Part shown: one piece after another, positions 1 through 8,654 of the stretch
Position numbering within the stretch: the stretch's first letter is position 1
Layout: every line of letters starts with the position of its first letter
Assembly (NCBI RefSeq): GCF_014647435.1
Contig: NZ_BMPE01000003.1
Coordinates: forward strand, 62,001-126,000
DNA: 64,000 bases
Source: Deinococcus radiotolerans
Lineage (GTDB): Bacteria > Deinococcota > Deinococci > Deinococcales > Deinococcaceae
Direction: 5' to 3'
Position numbers and translations under genes: made by a program
Notes under the pieces: generated by a model
The model's database searches: none
Told to the model about the DNA's origin: nothing
What the model saw: only the letters and a program-made list of their open reading frames with translations

Positions 1-328
1 GGCGAGGTGACGCTGACGTCGAAGGTCACGGTCCGTCCGGGCGTCAGGCCGCCCTGCCAGCCGTCCCCGCTGCCCTGCGCGCCCAGCGCCCAGGCGCGCG
101 CCATGAACCGCGGCGTGAGCTGGGGGATGTTCAGGCTGGGTGGGTACTCGTTGGGGTTGTCCTTGACGGAACTCAGCGCGCCGGTCACGAAGGGGCCCAG
201 GAAGACGAAGCTCATGACGAGCATGAACGCGTACAGCCAAGCGGCGCGCGCCCAGCGGCGCCGGGCCAGCCAGCGGTCCTGCGCGCTGCGAGCCGAGGGG
301 CGCGGCGCGGCGGTGTGGGGGGCGGCGG

Positions 329-332
<4 letters not shown>
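1..332 (-). CDS. Carbohydrate ABC transporter permease, MalG-like (partial, C-terminus off window)
   Basis: This is the start of a second inner-membrane permease of a sugar ABC importer. The ATG at 332 overlaps the stop of the upstream permease by four bases (ATGA), which indicates translational coupling. The visible 110 residues have a basic N-terminus (RWLARRRWARAAW), one hydrophobic segment (residues 31-48, around LVMSFVFLGPFVTGALS), and the typical MalG follow-on SSVKDNPNEYPPSLNIPQ. After that comes a stretch beginning a periplasmic insertion rather than the next membrane helix. The EAA loop that contacts the ATPase lies outside the window, so the family call rests on the N-terminus and on operon position behind a MalF-like permease and a binding protein. 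No ATPase gene is visible in this operon. Many CUT1 importers share a MsmK/MalK-type ATPase encoded elsewhere. Confidence 0.8.
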
Positions 333-1420
<1,088 letters not shown>

Positions 1421-1439
1421 CAGGGGACACCTCCAGCCG

Positions 1440-1480
1440 CGCGGGGAGGCGAGCCGGGCGGACCCGTCTGCCTCCCCGCG
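1440..1480 (-). terminator. Intra-operon hairpin after the binding-protein gene
   Basis: A perfect 11-bp inverted repeat, CGCGGGGAGGC (1440-1450) and GCCTCCCCGCG (1470-1480), lies between the stop of the binding-protein gene (1494) and the start of the MalF-like permease (1420). There is no T-tract, so it looks more like a partial terminator or an mRNA 3'-end stabiliser than a full stop. It would let the abundant binding protein be made in excess over the permeases. Confidence 0.6.
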
Positions 1481-1493
1481 ACCGGGCTGAATC

Positions 1494-2714
1494 TCAGCGG
1501 GACTGGAAGGCGTTCATGTCCGCCTGCGCTTTCTTCAGGGCGTCCGCGGCGCTCTTCTGTCCGCTCAGCACGGCGGCCAGGGCCTCGTTGATGGGTTTGC
1601 TCCAGTCGGTGCCCTGCGGCCCGAACGTGAAGGCGCGGACGTTGCCGTCGTCGGCGCCGTCGAACACCAGGCGGCTGTTCACGGCGCCCGGGTCGGTCTT
1701 CTTGAAGTACGCGTTGTTCGTCAGGGCCGTGCGGCTGGGAATGGCCAGGCCCTGCTCCAGGACGTACTGCTGCACCTGCGGGCTGGTGAGGATATTCAGG
1801 ACCTTCAGGGCCGCCGCGCGGTTCTTGGTGCCGCTGTTGATGGCCCAGCCGACGGTGTACAGGAAGTTCCCGCGCTTGGCGGTCTTGGTGTTCTTGGGCA
1901 TCAGGGCCGTGCCGAACTTCAGGTTCGGGGCGTTGTCGCGCAGGAAGTTCACGACCCAGTTGCCTTCGATGCCCACGGCGACCTTGCCGGTCTTCAGGCA
2001 GCCGCCGGTCCAGCCTTCACTGACCTCGCTGGGCTGAATGCCGACCTTGTTGCGGGCCAGTCCGGTGTAGAAGTTGAACGCTTCTGCGAAACGCGGGTCG
2101 GCGAGGTTCGTCTTGCCCTTGCTGTCGAACTGCGTCCAGCCGGTCGCGAACGCGAACGCCCCGAAGCGGTCCCAGTTGGGTTGCAGGCAGATGCCGGCGT
2201 AGTCCGGGCCGAGTTTCTGTTTCAGGGTGGTCAGCTTGGTCTGCAGGGTGGCCCAGGTGTCGGTGTTGTCGGGGTACTTCACGCCCGCCTCGTCGAAGAG
2301 GTCTTTGTTGTACACCAGGGTCAGCGTGTTGAAGTCCTTGGCGACGCCGTACAGGCGACCGTTGCGGGTGAAGGCCGTGTTCAGGCTCTTGATGAACGGG
2401 CTGGTGTTCACGAGGCCGTTCAGGGGCATCACCTTGCCGGTCGCGACGAACCCGTCGAGGGTCTCGGCCGGGAGGTAGAACACGTCCCCGGCTGTGCCGG
2501 CGGCCAGCAGCGTGGTCAGGGACTTGTTGTAGTCACCCTGAAGGGGTTCGTACACGACCGTGATCTTGTCCTTGGCCAGGGCGGGCTTCACGAAGCGGTT
2601 GATCAGGTCGCCGACCACGGCGGGGTCGGTGCCGCCGTAGCCGTTGATCTTCACGGTGGTCTGGGCGTGGGCGGTGGCGAGCAGGGCGCAGGCGAGCAGC
2701 AGGCACTTCTTCAT
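1494..2714 (-). CDS. Extracellular sugar-binding protein of ABC importer
   Basis: 406-residue solute-binding protein (family 1, MalE-like). It has a short signal peptide (MKKCLLLACALLATAHA, cleavage expected after AHA) and no lipobox cysteine at the cleavage point, so it is probably periplasmic or cell-envelope associated without a lipid anchor. The mature part starts TTVKINGYGGTDP and shows family features such as LYGVAKDFNTLTLVYNKDLFDEAG (split: LYGVAKDFNTL, then VYNKDLFDEAG) and VAVGIEGNWVVNFL. ATG at 2714 overlaps the stop of the LacI regulator by ATGA, so regulator and binding protein are translated from the same message. Ligand unknown. Confidence 0.92.
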   Translation of the reverse strand: MKKCLLLACALLATAHAQTTVKINGYGGTDPAVVGDLINRFVKPALAKDKITVVYEPLQGDYNKSLTTLLAAGTAGDVFYLPAETLDGFVATGKVMPLNGLVNTSPFIKSLNTAFTRNGRLYGVAKDFNTLTLVYNKDLFDEAGVKYPDNTDTWATLQTKLTTLKQKLGPDYAGICLQPNWDRFGAFAFATGWTQFDSKGKTNLADPRFAEAFNFYTGLARNKVGIQPSEVSEGWTGGCLKTGKVAVGIEGNWVVNFLRDNAPNLKFGTALMPKNTKTAKRGNFLYTVGWAINSGTKNRAAALKVLNILTSPQVQQYVLEQGLAIPSRTALTNNAYFKKTDPGAVNSRLVFDGADDGNVRAFTFGPQGTDWSKPINEALAAVLSGQKSAADALKKAQADMNAFQSR

Positions 2715-3700
2715 GGTGTTCCTCCTGGGGGCGCGACGGTCGCGCCGGGTTTCAGGTGCACGGGAATGTAGGCGCCGCGGGGGGCGGCCCCGGCCACGGC
2801 TTCCTGCATGAGGGTCAGGGCGGTCTTCGCAATGCGGGGAATGTCCTGCGAGACGGTGGTGAGCTGAACGGGGACGGGCAGTTCGGGCAGGCCGTCGAAG
2901 CCGACGACGCTGACGTCCTGCGGGACGCGCACGCCGAGGTCCTCCAGAGCGGCGATGGCGCCGGTGGCGCTCTCGTCGCTCTGCGCGAACAGCCCGGTGA
3001 AGCGCTGCCCGTCCTCCCAGGCGCGGCGCACGGCGCGGTAGCCGCCAAGGACGGTGAAGTCGCAGGGGATGGCCTGCACGGTGGCGCCCGCGGCGCGGGC
3101 CGCGTCCACACAGCCGTACTCGCGGTCCTGGGCGACCTGGCTGTCGCCCTTGCCCAAGTACGCGAGGCGGCGGTGACCGGCCTGCGTGAGCTGCTCGGTG
3201 GCGAGTCGGGCGCCGCCCACGTCGTCCGGCGCGACCCAGAACGCGCCCACCTGATGGCCGATGAGCACGGCGGGCACGTCCCGCTCGGCGAGGTACGCGA
3301 GGCGGGAGTCGTTCTCAGTGGCGTGCATGACCAGCACGGCGCTGGGCAGGCGGGTCATGCGCCGCAGGTCGGCGCGCAGGTCCTCCAGGCGCACGCCGAG
3401 CGCGGCGGTCTGGGCTTCCAGCGCGCGGCGGAACAGCACGTGGTAGGGGTGCAGGACGGGGTCGTCGCGGTCCAGGGAGAGGCCCAGGGTCTGCCCGCGC
3501 CGCCAGCTGAGGTGCCGGGCGGCGGGGTCGGGGGTGTAGCCCAGCTGCGCCATGATGTCCTGCACGTGCGCGCGGGTGCGGGCAGCGACGGTGTCCTTGC
3601 CGTTGATGACGCGGCTGACGGTGCCGGTGCTGACGCCCGCGGCGCGGGCAATGTCGTCGATGGTCGGGCGTGGGGACATGATGTTGATTGTGGCGTTCAC
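2711..3700 (-). CDS. LacI family transcriptional regulator (first gene of the sugar importer operon)
   Basis: 329-residue LacI/GalR repressor. The N-terminal helix-turn-helix is textbook (TIDDIARAAGVSTGTVSRVI, about residues 12-31), followed by a hinge and a periplasmic-binding-protein-like effector domain. I chose the GTG at 3700 because GGGGGAGGA stands just upstream of it. An internal ATG at 3679 (MSPRPTIDD) is the alternative. The regulator is the first gene of the operon, ahead of the binding protein and permeases. Two 16-bp operator-like palindromes of LacI type sit in its promoter region, so autoregulation of the whole operon is expected. The inducer is probably the transported sugar or a breakdown product. 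Confidence 0.93.
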   Translation of the reverse strand: MNATINIMSPRPTIDDIARAAGVSTGTVSRVINGKDTVAARTRAHVQDIMAQLGYTPDPAARHLSWRRGQTLGLSLDRDDPVLHPYHVLFRRALEAQTAALGVRLEDLRADLRRMTRLPSAVLVMHATENDSRLAYLAERDVPAVLIGHQVGAFWVAPDDVGGARLATEQLTQAGHRRLAYLGKGDSQVAQDREYGCVDAARAAGATVQAIPCDFTVLGGYRAVRRAWEDGQRFTGLFAQSDESATGAIAALEDLGVRVPQDVSVVGFDGLPELPVPVQLTTVSQDIPRIAKTALTLMQEAVAGAAPRGAYIPVHLKPGATVAPPGGTP

Positions 3701-3717
3701 CCGGTCCTCCCCCTTTC

Positions 3718-3733
3718 TTGTAACCGCTTACAA
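3718..3733. promoter_or_regulatory. LacI-type operator, proximal copy
   Basis: TTGTAACCGCTTACAA is a LacI-family palindrome with arms TTGTAA/TTACAA around a CCGC centre. It is the exact reverse complement of the second copy at 3794-3809. It lies 18 bases before the GTG of the LacI gene. The centres of the two copies are 76 bp apart, close to seven helical turns, a spacing that would suit a repression loop. Confidence 0.8.
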
Positions 3734-3793
3734 TTGCCGCGCGAACGTCTGCCAGACGATGCGGCAGCCTCCCACCAGTGCGGGTAGAACGTG

Positions 3794-3809
3794 TTGTAAG
3801 CGGTTACAA
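3794..3809. promoter_or_regulatory. LacI-type operator overlapping the expected transcription start
   Basis: TTGTAAGCGGTTACAA is the inverted twin of the site at 3718-3733. It begins immediately downstream of the -10 box (3814-3819) of the reverse-strand promoter, so a bound repressor would cover the +1 region. Confidence 0.8.
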
Positions 3810-3813
3810 AATC

Positions 3814-3841
3814 AGTGTACGCTTCTGCCTCGAGCTGTCAA
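3814..3841 (-). promoter_or_regulatory. Sigma-70 type promoter of the LacI/sugar importer operon
   Basis: On the reverse strand TTGACA (3841-3836) is followed by a 16-bp spacer and TACACT (3819-3814). This is close to consensus. It points at the LacI-binding protein-permease operon, with the start point expected inside the operator at 3794-3809. The leader to the GTG at 3700 would be about 105 nt. Confidence 0.75.
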
Positions 3842-4489
3842 CCCACCCGCCTGACCTTCACTTCAGCCCAGCCCGGGGCCATGCAGCGTGAGCACCCGGG
3901 GCAGCTCAGCTCGGACCCTGCAACCGCTCAAACCGCACGCAGACAGCATTTCGCCACCACGTCACGTCTTAGTCTGGGCTGCCCAGCACTCTGCCGACGA
4001 GCCTGCACTCTTCCTAGATGAGAAAAATCAAAAGCTCGTCTTGACGGTCACCTCAGGCTTTCCCCGAAGTTCATTCATGCAGGCGGGCCGGGTTTTCACA
4101 GGGGCAGCCGCTCACCGCGCCACGCTAACAGGAGGACCGTTTCGCCCAGCGGTCCCCAGCCGCCCCAAAGGGCCTCCACACGACAGCGTGCCCCACGGCC
4201 CAGCCATCCCATATCGCCACGCCGGGCACCGCGCGCCTCTGGTCCTCCCGGCCCCACGCTGAATCTGAGGCCGCCTGGAGGGTCGCGCGCGAGACCACCA
4301 CCCCGGGAGGTTCACCGTGTTTCCCACTGAATCCACAGCTCACCGCAGCCCACACCATCAGCTCGGCAGGTTGACCTCGACCGCCCCGGCGGATCCGGGC
4401 ACCTCCTGCAGCTCACGGTCCCGTCCGCCCGTCGGCGGTCAGCGGGCCGGCTCCTCTGCACGGTTCAGCTGCGGCAAGGGCCGAGGCGC
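3842..4489. other. Gene-free stretch
   Basis: About 650 bp between the promoter of the sugar operon and the DUF2171-like gene. Open frames here are short, lack recognisable domains and have no convincing ribosome binding sites. I see no tRNA, repeat or insertion-sequence end. Confidence 0.5.
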
Positions 4490-4720
4490 ATGACGGGCCA
4501 CGACGCGGCCCCCGGATCCTGGGCGATCCATCCGGGCATGACCGTCATCACGGCTGAAGGGGAGGTGCTGGGTTCTGTCTCCGGCCAGTACGGCCGGTAC
4601 GTGCAGTGCCGCATCCCCGGTGATGACCGCCAGCACTTCATTCCTCTGGACGCCGTGGCGCAGGTGGGTGACGCGGTCCACCTGCACCTGACCCATCAGG
4701 AAGTGCTAGGCCTCCTGTGA
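4490..4720 (+). CDS. Small DUF2171-like (PRC-barrel type) protein
   Basis: 76-residue protein. The core IHPGMTVITAEGEVLGSVSG followed by a strand-rich segment and HFIPLDAVAQVGDAVHL matches the layout of DUF2171/PRC-barrel-type stress proteins (GM-V-x-DG-x-x-G-x-V, then a conserved FIPLDxV and a final HL strand). These small proteins are common and often multi-copy in Deinococcus; their function is not known. A weak purine-rich stretch (AAGGGCCGAGG) precedes the ATG. It stands alone, upstream of the glycosyltransferase gene with a 200-bp gap. Confidence 0.7.
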   Translation: MTGHDAAPGSWAIHPGMTVITAEGEVLGSVSGQYGRYVQCRIPGDDRQHFIPLDAVAQVGDAVHLHLTHQEVLGLL

Positions 4721-4919
4721 GGGTCCAGGGTCCACCCCACGCACGGCCTGAATCTCTGGCGTGCGGGCGGACCAGAGGCAGACCGATCAGGGGCAGTCCC
4801 CACGCCGCACAGCGCCCGGCGGCCTGACGTGCGGACCGGGCTGCGCCCTCCCCCATTCGGTGCCCGCTCTGGCAGGCTCACGCCCGTTTCATTCCCGGTC
4901 TGCCGGGAGGAGGTTGTCC

Positions 4920-6083
4920 ATGCTGGCCCCGGCCCTGATTGTTCTGGCTCACCTGCGGTGGGATTTCGTGTTTCAGCGTCCCCAGCACCTGATGACCCGC
5001 GCGGCCCGCACGCGCGCCGTGTACTACGTGGAAGAACCCCTGTTCGGGGAGTGGGACGACACCATGCAGGTCCGCCGCGACCCGTCGGGCGTGATCGTCT
5101 GCACGCCGCACGTGCGGCTGGGGGACACGCCGCGCGGCTCTCAGGCGCGCACGGCGGCCCTGCTGCACACGCTGCTGACCTCACACGGCGTATCTGACTG
5201 TGACCTGTGGGTGTACACGCCCCTGGAACTGCCTGTCGCTGATCTGCTGCGCCCGCGCCTGACCGTGTACGACTGCATGGATGAACTGGCGAACTTTCAG
5301 GGCGCGTCGCCGCTGCTGCGCGAACGCGAGGACGAACTGTTCCGCCGGGCGGACGTGGTGTTCACCGGCGGTCACCGCCTGTTCGAGCACAAGGCGCGGC
5401 GGCACCCGAACGTGCACGCGTTCCCGTCCAGCGTGGACGCCGCGCACTTCCGGCAGGCCCGCGCCGCCCCGGCGGACCCGGCCGATCAGCGGCACCTGCC
5501 GCGCCCCCGCCTGGGCTACGTGGGCGTGATCGACGAGCGACTGGACCTGAATCTGATCGACGAGCTGGCCGAGCGGCGGCCCGACTGGCAGCTGGTCCTG
5601 CTGGGGCCCGTCGTGAAGATCGACCCGGCCAGCCTTCCGCAGGCCCCGAACATTCACCTGCTGGGCATGAAAGCGTACGCGGACCTCCCGGCGTACCTGG
5701 CGCACTGGGACGTGGCGCTGCTGCCGTTCGCGCTGAATGCCGCGACGGAATTCATCAGCCCCACCAAGACCCCGGAGTACCTGGCGGCCGGCCGGGCCGT
5801 GGTGTCCACGCCCATTCATGACGTGGTGCGGCCCTACGGGCAGGCGGGCACCGCGCGGATTGCCGGGACGACGGCTGCGTTCGAGGCCGCCTGCGCCGCC
5901 GCGCTGGCCGAGCAGGGCACGCCCGCCGCGGCCGACCGGCTGGCCCGCGCCGACGCGCTGCTCGCCACGCAGTCCTGGGACGCGACCTGGGCGGGCATGC
6001 TGGCCCACCTGGACGGCCCGCCGCACCGTCCGCCGCAGGCCACCTCCCGGTCCATCCCGGCGCTGGGCGGCAGTGATGACTGA
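4920..6083 (+). CDS. Glycosyltransferase, GT4-like, paired with Glf (copy 1)
   Basis: 387-residue cytosolic or membrane-associated glycosyltransferase with GT-B character. The N-terminus HLRWDFVFQRPQHLM is typical of a bacterial family that sits next to UDP-galactopyranose mutase. The C-terminal sugar-nucleotide half contains LLGMKAYADLPAYLAHWDVALLP (LGMKAYADLPAYL and DVALLPF) and the E-containing loop SPTKTPEYLAAGRAVVST. The start at 4920 is set by GGGAGGAGG at 4904-4912 and by homology with the second copy, which has the same length. Its end overlaps the glf start by 8 bp. Context suggests it transfers a sugar, possibly galactofuranose, to an exopolysaccharide or envelope glycan; the acceptor is unknown. 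Confidence 0.88.
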   Translation: MLAPALIVLAHLRWDFVFQRPQHLMTRAARTRAVYYVEEPLFGEWDDTMQVRRDPSGVIVCTPHVRLGDTPRGSQARTAALLHTLLTSHGVSDCDLWVYTPLELPVADLLRPRLTVYDCMDELANFQGASPLLREREDELFRRADVVFTGGHRLFEHKARRHPNVHAFPSSVDAAHFRQARAAPADPADQRHLPRPRLGYVGVIDERLDLNLIDELAERRPDWQLVLLGPVVKIDPASLPQAPNIHLLGMKAYADLPAYLAHWDVALLPFALNAATEFISPTKTPEYLAAGRAVVSTPIHDVVRPYGQAGTARIAGTTAAFEAACAAALAEQGTPAAADRLARADALLATQSWDATWAGMLAHLDGPPHRPPQATSRSIPALGGSDD

Positions 6084-7218
6084 CCCGGCACGCGGGTTCG
6101 ACGACCTGATCGTCGGGGCGGGCTTCGCGGGGGCCGTGCTGGCCGAACGACTGGCGCGGGACGCGGGGCGACGCGTCCTGATCGTGGACCGGCGGCCACA
6201 CATCGGAGGGAACGCCTACGACTGCTACGACGACGCGGGCATCCTGATTCACCCGTACGGCCCGCACATCTTCCATACGAACAGCCGGGAGGTCTTCGAG
6301 TACCTCTCGCGCTTCACCGAGTGGCGGCCCTACCAGCACCGCGTCCTGGCCAGCGTGGACGGGCAGCTCGTGCCGATGCCCATCAACCTGGATACCGTCA
6401 ACCGCCTGTACGGCCTGAACCTCAACGCCGCCGAGCTGGACGCGTACTTCGCGTCGGTGGCGGAACCCGTGACGCAGGTGCGCACCAGCGAGGACGTGGT
6501 CGTCTCGAAAGTTGGCCGTGACCTGTACCGCAAGTTCTTCCAGGGGTACACCCGCAAGCAGTGGGATCTGGACCCCAGCGAACTGGACGCCAGCGTCACC
6601 GCCCGCGTGCCCGTCCGCACCACCCGCGACGACCGGTACTTCACGGACACGTATCAGGTGATGCCCCTGCACGGGTACACCCGCATGTTCCAGCGGATGC
6701 TGGACCACCCGAACATCAGCGTGATGCTGAACACCGACTACCGCACCATTCAGGAGTTCGTTCCGTGGCAGCACATGATCTACACCGGCCCCATCGACGC
6801 GTTCTTCGAGTACCGGCATGGGAAACTGCCGTACCGCAGCCTGCACTTCGAGCACCGCACGCACGCAACCACGCAGTTCCAGGCGGTCGGGACGGTGAAC
6901 CACCCGAACGAGTACGCCTTCACCCGCGTGAGCGAATTCAAGCACCTCACGGGCCAGCGGCACGAGCACACCAGCGTCGTATACGAGTACCCGCGCGCGG
7001 AAGGTGACCCGTACTACCCGGTCCCCCGGCCCGAAAATGCCGAACGCTACCGCGCGTACGAGGCACTGACCCGCACGCGCCCGGACGTGACGTTCGTGGG
7101 CCGGCTGGCCACGTACCGGTACTACAACATGGATCAGGTGGTCGCCCAGGCGCTTACCACGTACCGCCGCCTGCACCCCCGGCCGGCCGAGACCGCGGCA
7201 GAGCCGGAACCGGTATGA
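6076..7218 (+). CDS. glf: UDP-galactopyranose mutase (copy 1)
   Basis: 380-residue flavoenzyme converting UDP-galactopyranose to UDP-galactofuranose. The N-terminal FAD-binding motif is VGAGFAGAVLAERL, and the signature NAYDCYDDAGILIHPYGPHI (about residues 46-65) with FHTN is diagnostic of Glf. Conserved RKFFQGYTRKQWDLDPSELD and YTGPIDAFF segments follow, and the C-terminal GRLATYRYYNMDQVVAQAL closes the FAD site. The ATG at 6076 lies inside the end of the glycosyltransferase gene, so the two are translationally coupled. A paralogue with the same upstream partner is at 61340-62473. Together they supply and probably use UDP-Galf for surface polysaccharide. Confidence 0.95.
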   Translation: MTDPARGFDDLIVGAGFAGAVLAERLARDAGRRVLIVDRRPHIGGNAYDCYDDAGILIHPYGPHIFHTNSREVFEYLSRFTEWRPYQHRVLASVDGQLVPMPINLDTVNRLYGLNLNAAELDAYFASVAEPVTQVRTSEDVVVSKVGRDLYRKFFQGYTRKQWDLDPSELDASVTARVPVRTTRDDRYFTDTYQVMPLHGYTRMFQRMLDHPNISVMLNTDYRTIQEFVPWQHMIYTGPIDAFFEYRHGKLPYRSLHFEHRTHATTQFQAVGTVNHPNEYAFTRVSEFKHLTGQRHEHTSVVYEYPRAEGDPYYPVPRPENAERYRAYEALTRTRPDVTFVGRLATYRYYNMDQVVAQALTTYRRLHPRPAETAAEPEPV

Positions 7219-7249
7219 CCAGGACGCCGGGCGGGCCGGAGCGGGCCGG

Positions 7250-8107
7250 GTGACGCGACCCCTGCGGCCGACCAGCTGGCCCGCGCTGCTGGCGGCCCTT
7301 CAGGACAACGACTGGAATCCGCAGCTTCGCCGCTTCCGCTCGCCGTACGTCTTCCGGGGTCAGGGAAGCCTGGCGCCGCTGACCACATCCCTGCAGCGCC
7401 TCACGGACCGGCCGCGGGACCTGGAACGGCATCTGGCGCGCGCCTTCCGCAAGTACGCCCTGGCGACCGCCCCGCAGCAGCCGCACCTGTGGGCGTGGCT
7501 GGCGCTGGGGCAGCATCACGGTCTGCCCACCCGCCTGCTCGACTGGACATACTCGCCGCTGGTGGCGCTGCATTTTGCGACCAGTCAGGAGCACCACGAT
7601 CAGGAGCACCACGATCAGGAGGACGGCGTCGTGTGGATGCTCGACTCGGGCCGCTGCGCCGCGCGGCTCCCGCCCACCCTGTCCACCCTGCTGCGCCAGG
7701 AGGGCAGCGTGGTCTTCACCACCGACCTCCTCGCGTCCCTCAGTAACGGGCCCGGCCGCGCGCCCGCATTTGACGCGGAGATGGGCTGGCTGGAACGCCT
7801 GGAGGCCGAGCAGGGCGAACCGTTCCTGCTGCTGCTGGAACCGCCCTCGATTGATCAGCGGATCGTGCAGCAGTCCGCGCTGTTCGCCCTGCTGTCCAGC
7901 CCGGACGTGACCCCGGGCGTGTGGTTGCAGGACCGGCCGGATCTGGCGCGCCAGATCATCGTGCCGCAGGAACTGAAACTGGAAATCAGGGACCGCCTGG
8001 ACCAGTTCAACGTGACCGAGCGGACCCTCTTCCCGGACCTGCACGGCCTGAGCCGCTGGCTGCGGCGCTACTACCGCCCCCCCACGGGCGAGGAACCTGA
8101 ACCTTAA
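7250..8107 (+). CDS. FRG-domain protein
   Basis: 285-residue protein with an FRG domain, named for its Phe-Arg-Gly motif. The motif is visible as YVFRGQGSLAPLTTSLQR (about residues 32-49), and the second conserved block is LGQHHGLPTRLLDWTYSPLV (about residues 85-104) with ALHFAT. The C-terminal half has an ILVPQEL-like strand (QIIVPQELKLEIRDRL). The biochemical function of FRG domains is not established. They occur in phage- and mobile-element-linked proteins as well as stand-alone genes. GTG at 7250 lies 32 bp after glf with only a weak GGAG upstream. In-frame duplication of a 15-bp unit gives the EHHDQ repeat in the linker. No partner toxin or nuclease gene is adjacent. Confidence 0.8.
   Translation: MTRPLRPTSWPALLAALQDNDWNPQLRRFRSPYVFRGQGSLAPLTTSLQRLTDRPRDLERHLARAFRKYALATAPQQPHLWAWLALGQHHGLPTRLLDWTYSPLVALHFATSQEHHDQEHHDQEDGVVWMLDSGRCAARLPPTLSTLLRQEGSVVFTTDLLASLSNGPGRAPAFDAEMGWLERLEAEQGEPFLLLLEPPSIDQRIVQQSALFALLSSPDVTPGVWLQDRPDLARQIIVPQELKLEIRDRLDQFNVTERTLFPDLHGLSRWLRRYYRPPTGEEPEP
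7586..7620 (+). repeat. In-frame 15-bp tandem duplication inside the FRG gene
   Basis: CAGGAGCACCACGAT occurs twice in tandem (7586-7600 and 7601-7615) followed by CAGGA. It encodes a duplicated QEHHD/EHHDQ pentapeptide between the FRG core blocks. The perfect identity suggests a recent slippage event, and a unit of five codons keeps the frame. Confidence 0.9.
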
Positions 8108-8278
8108 TGGTCGGCGGTACGCCGCTCCGACCGTGCCCGGGGTCCGGTCCCGCGCCGCGCTTCATGTTCACTTCACCGGATTGAACGGGTGCGCCCACGC
8201 ACGGGTGAGGGCGCCACAGCCGACATTTCACGGCCCGCGCGGCCTGTGGGGAGACACTGCGCCATCAAGGAGGCCCAC

Positions 8279-8599
8279 ATGAAACGACTGCTTCTGACCC
8301 TCAGCCTGCTCTGCCCCACCGCCCTTGCCCAGACGGACACCGCCCAGACCGACACCACCCAATCGGAGACCACGCCGACGGACCCCACCGCGCCCTCCAC
8401 GGACACGGCGCAGAGCACGGCCACCCCCGCGACGACCGAGGGGACCAGTACCGAAGGGGTCGGCGAGGCGGGGAATGCACCAACGGGCCGTGATCAGGAC
8501 TTCGAGTGGGGTCTGCTGGGCCTGGCGGGCCTGGCCGGCCTGAACCGGCGCGCGCCCGATCCCCGGCCCACGACAGGCTACACGGACACGCACCGCTGA
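8279..8599 (+). CDS. Small exported WGxxGxxG-type (CTERM-like) protein
   Basis: 106-residue protein with a signal peptide (MKRLLLTLSLLCPTALAQ, cleavage after ALA). A Thr/Gln/Asp/Pro-rich low-complexity segment with short TDTAQ-like repeats follows. Near the C-terminus is a DFEWGLLGLAGLAGLNRR segment (about residues 75-92): a WG-x2-G-x2-G-x2-G helix followed by arginines. This layout matches the WGxxGxxG/CTERM small surface proteins seen in cyanobacteria and Deinococcus, in which the short helix and basic tail may be an anchoring or processing signal. AAGGAGG at 8267-8273 sets the start. The Thr/Ser-rich part could be glycosylated. No sorting enzyme gene is seen nearby. Confidence 0.75.
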   Translation: MKRLLLTLSLLCPTALAQTDTAQTDTTQSETTPTDPTAPSTDTAQSTATPATTEGTSTEGVGEAGNAPTGRDQDFEWGLLGLAGLAGLNRRAPDPRPTTGYTDTHR

Positions 8600-8616
8600 C
8601 CCACCCCGCCGCCCTT

Positions 8617-8638
8617 ACCCCGCCACAGTCGGCGGGGT
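8617..8638 (+). terminator. Hairpin after the WGxxGxxG gene
   Basis: ACCCCGCC (8617-8624) pairs with GGCGGGGT (8631-8638) around a short loop, directly after the small exported protein gene and before the next start. There is no T-tract. Probable weak terminator or transcript stabiliser. Confidence 0.5.
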
Positions 8639-8654
8639 GGACCGCTGGAGGCCC

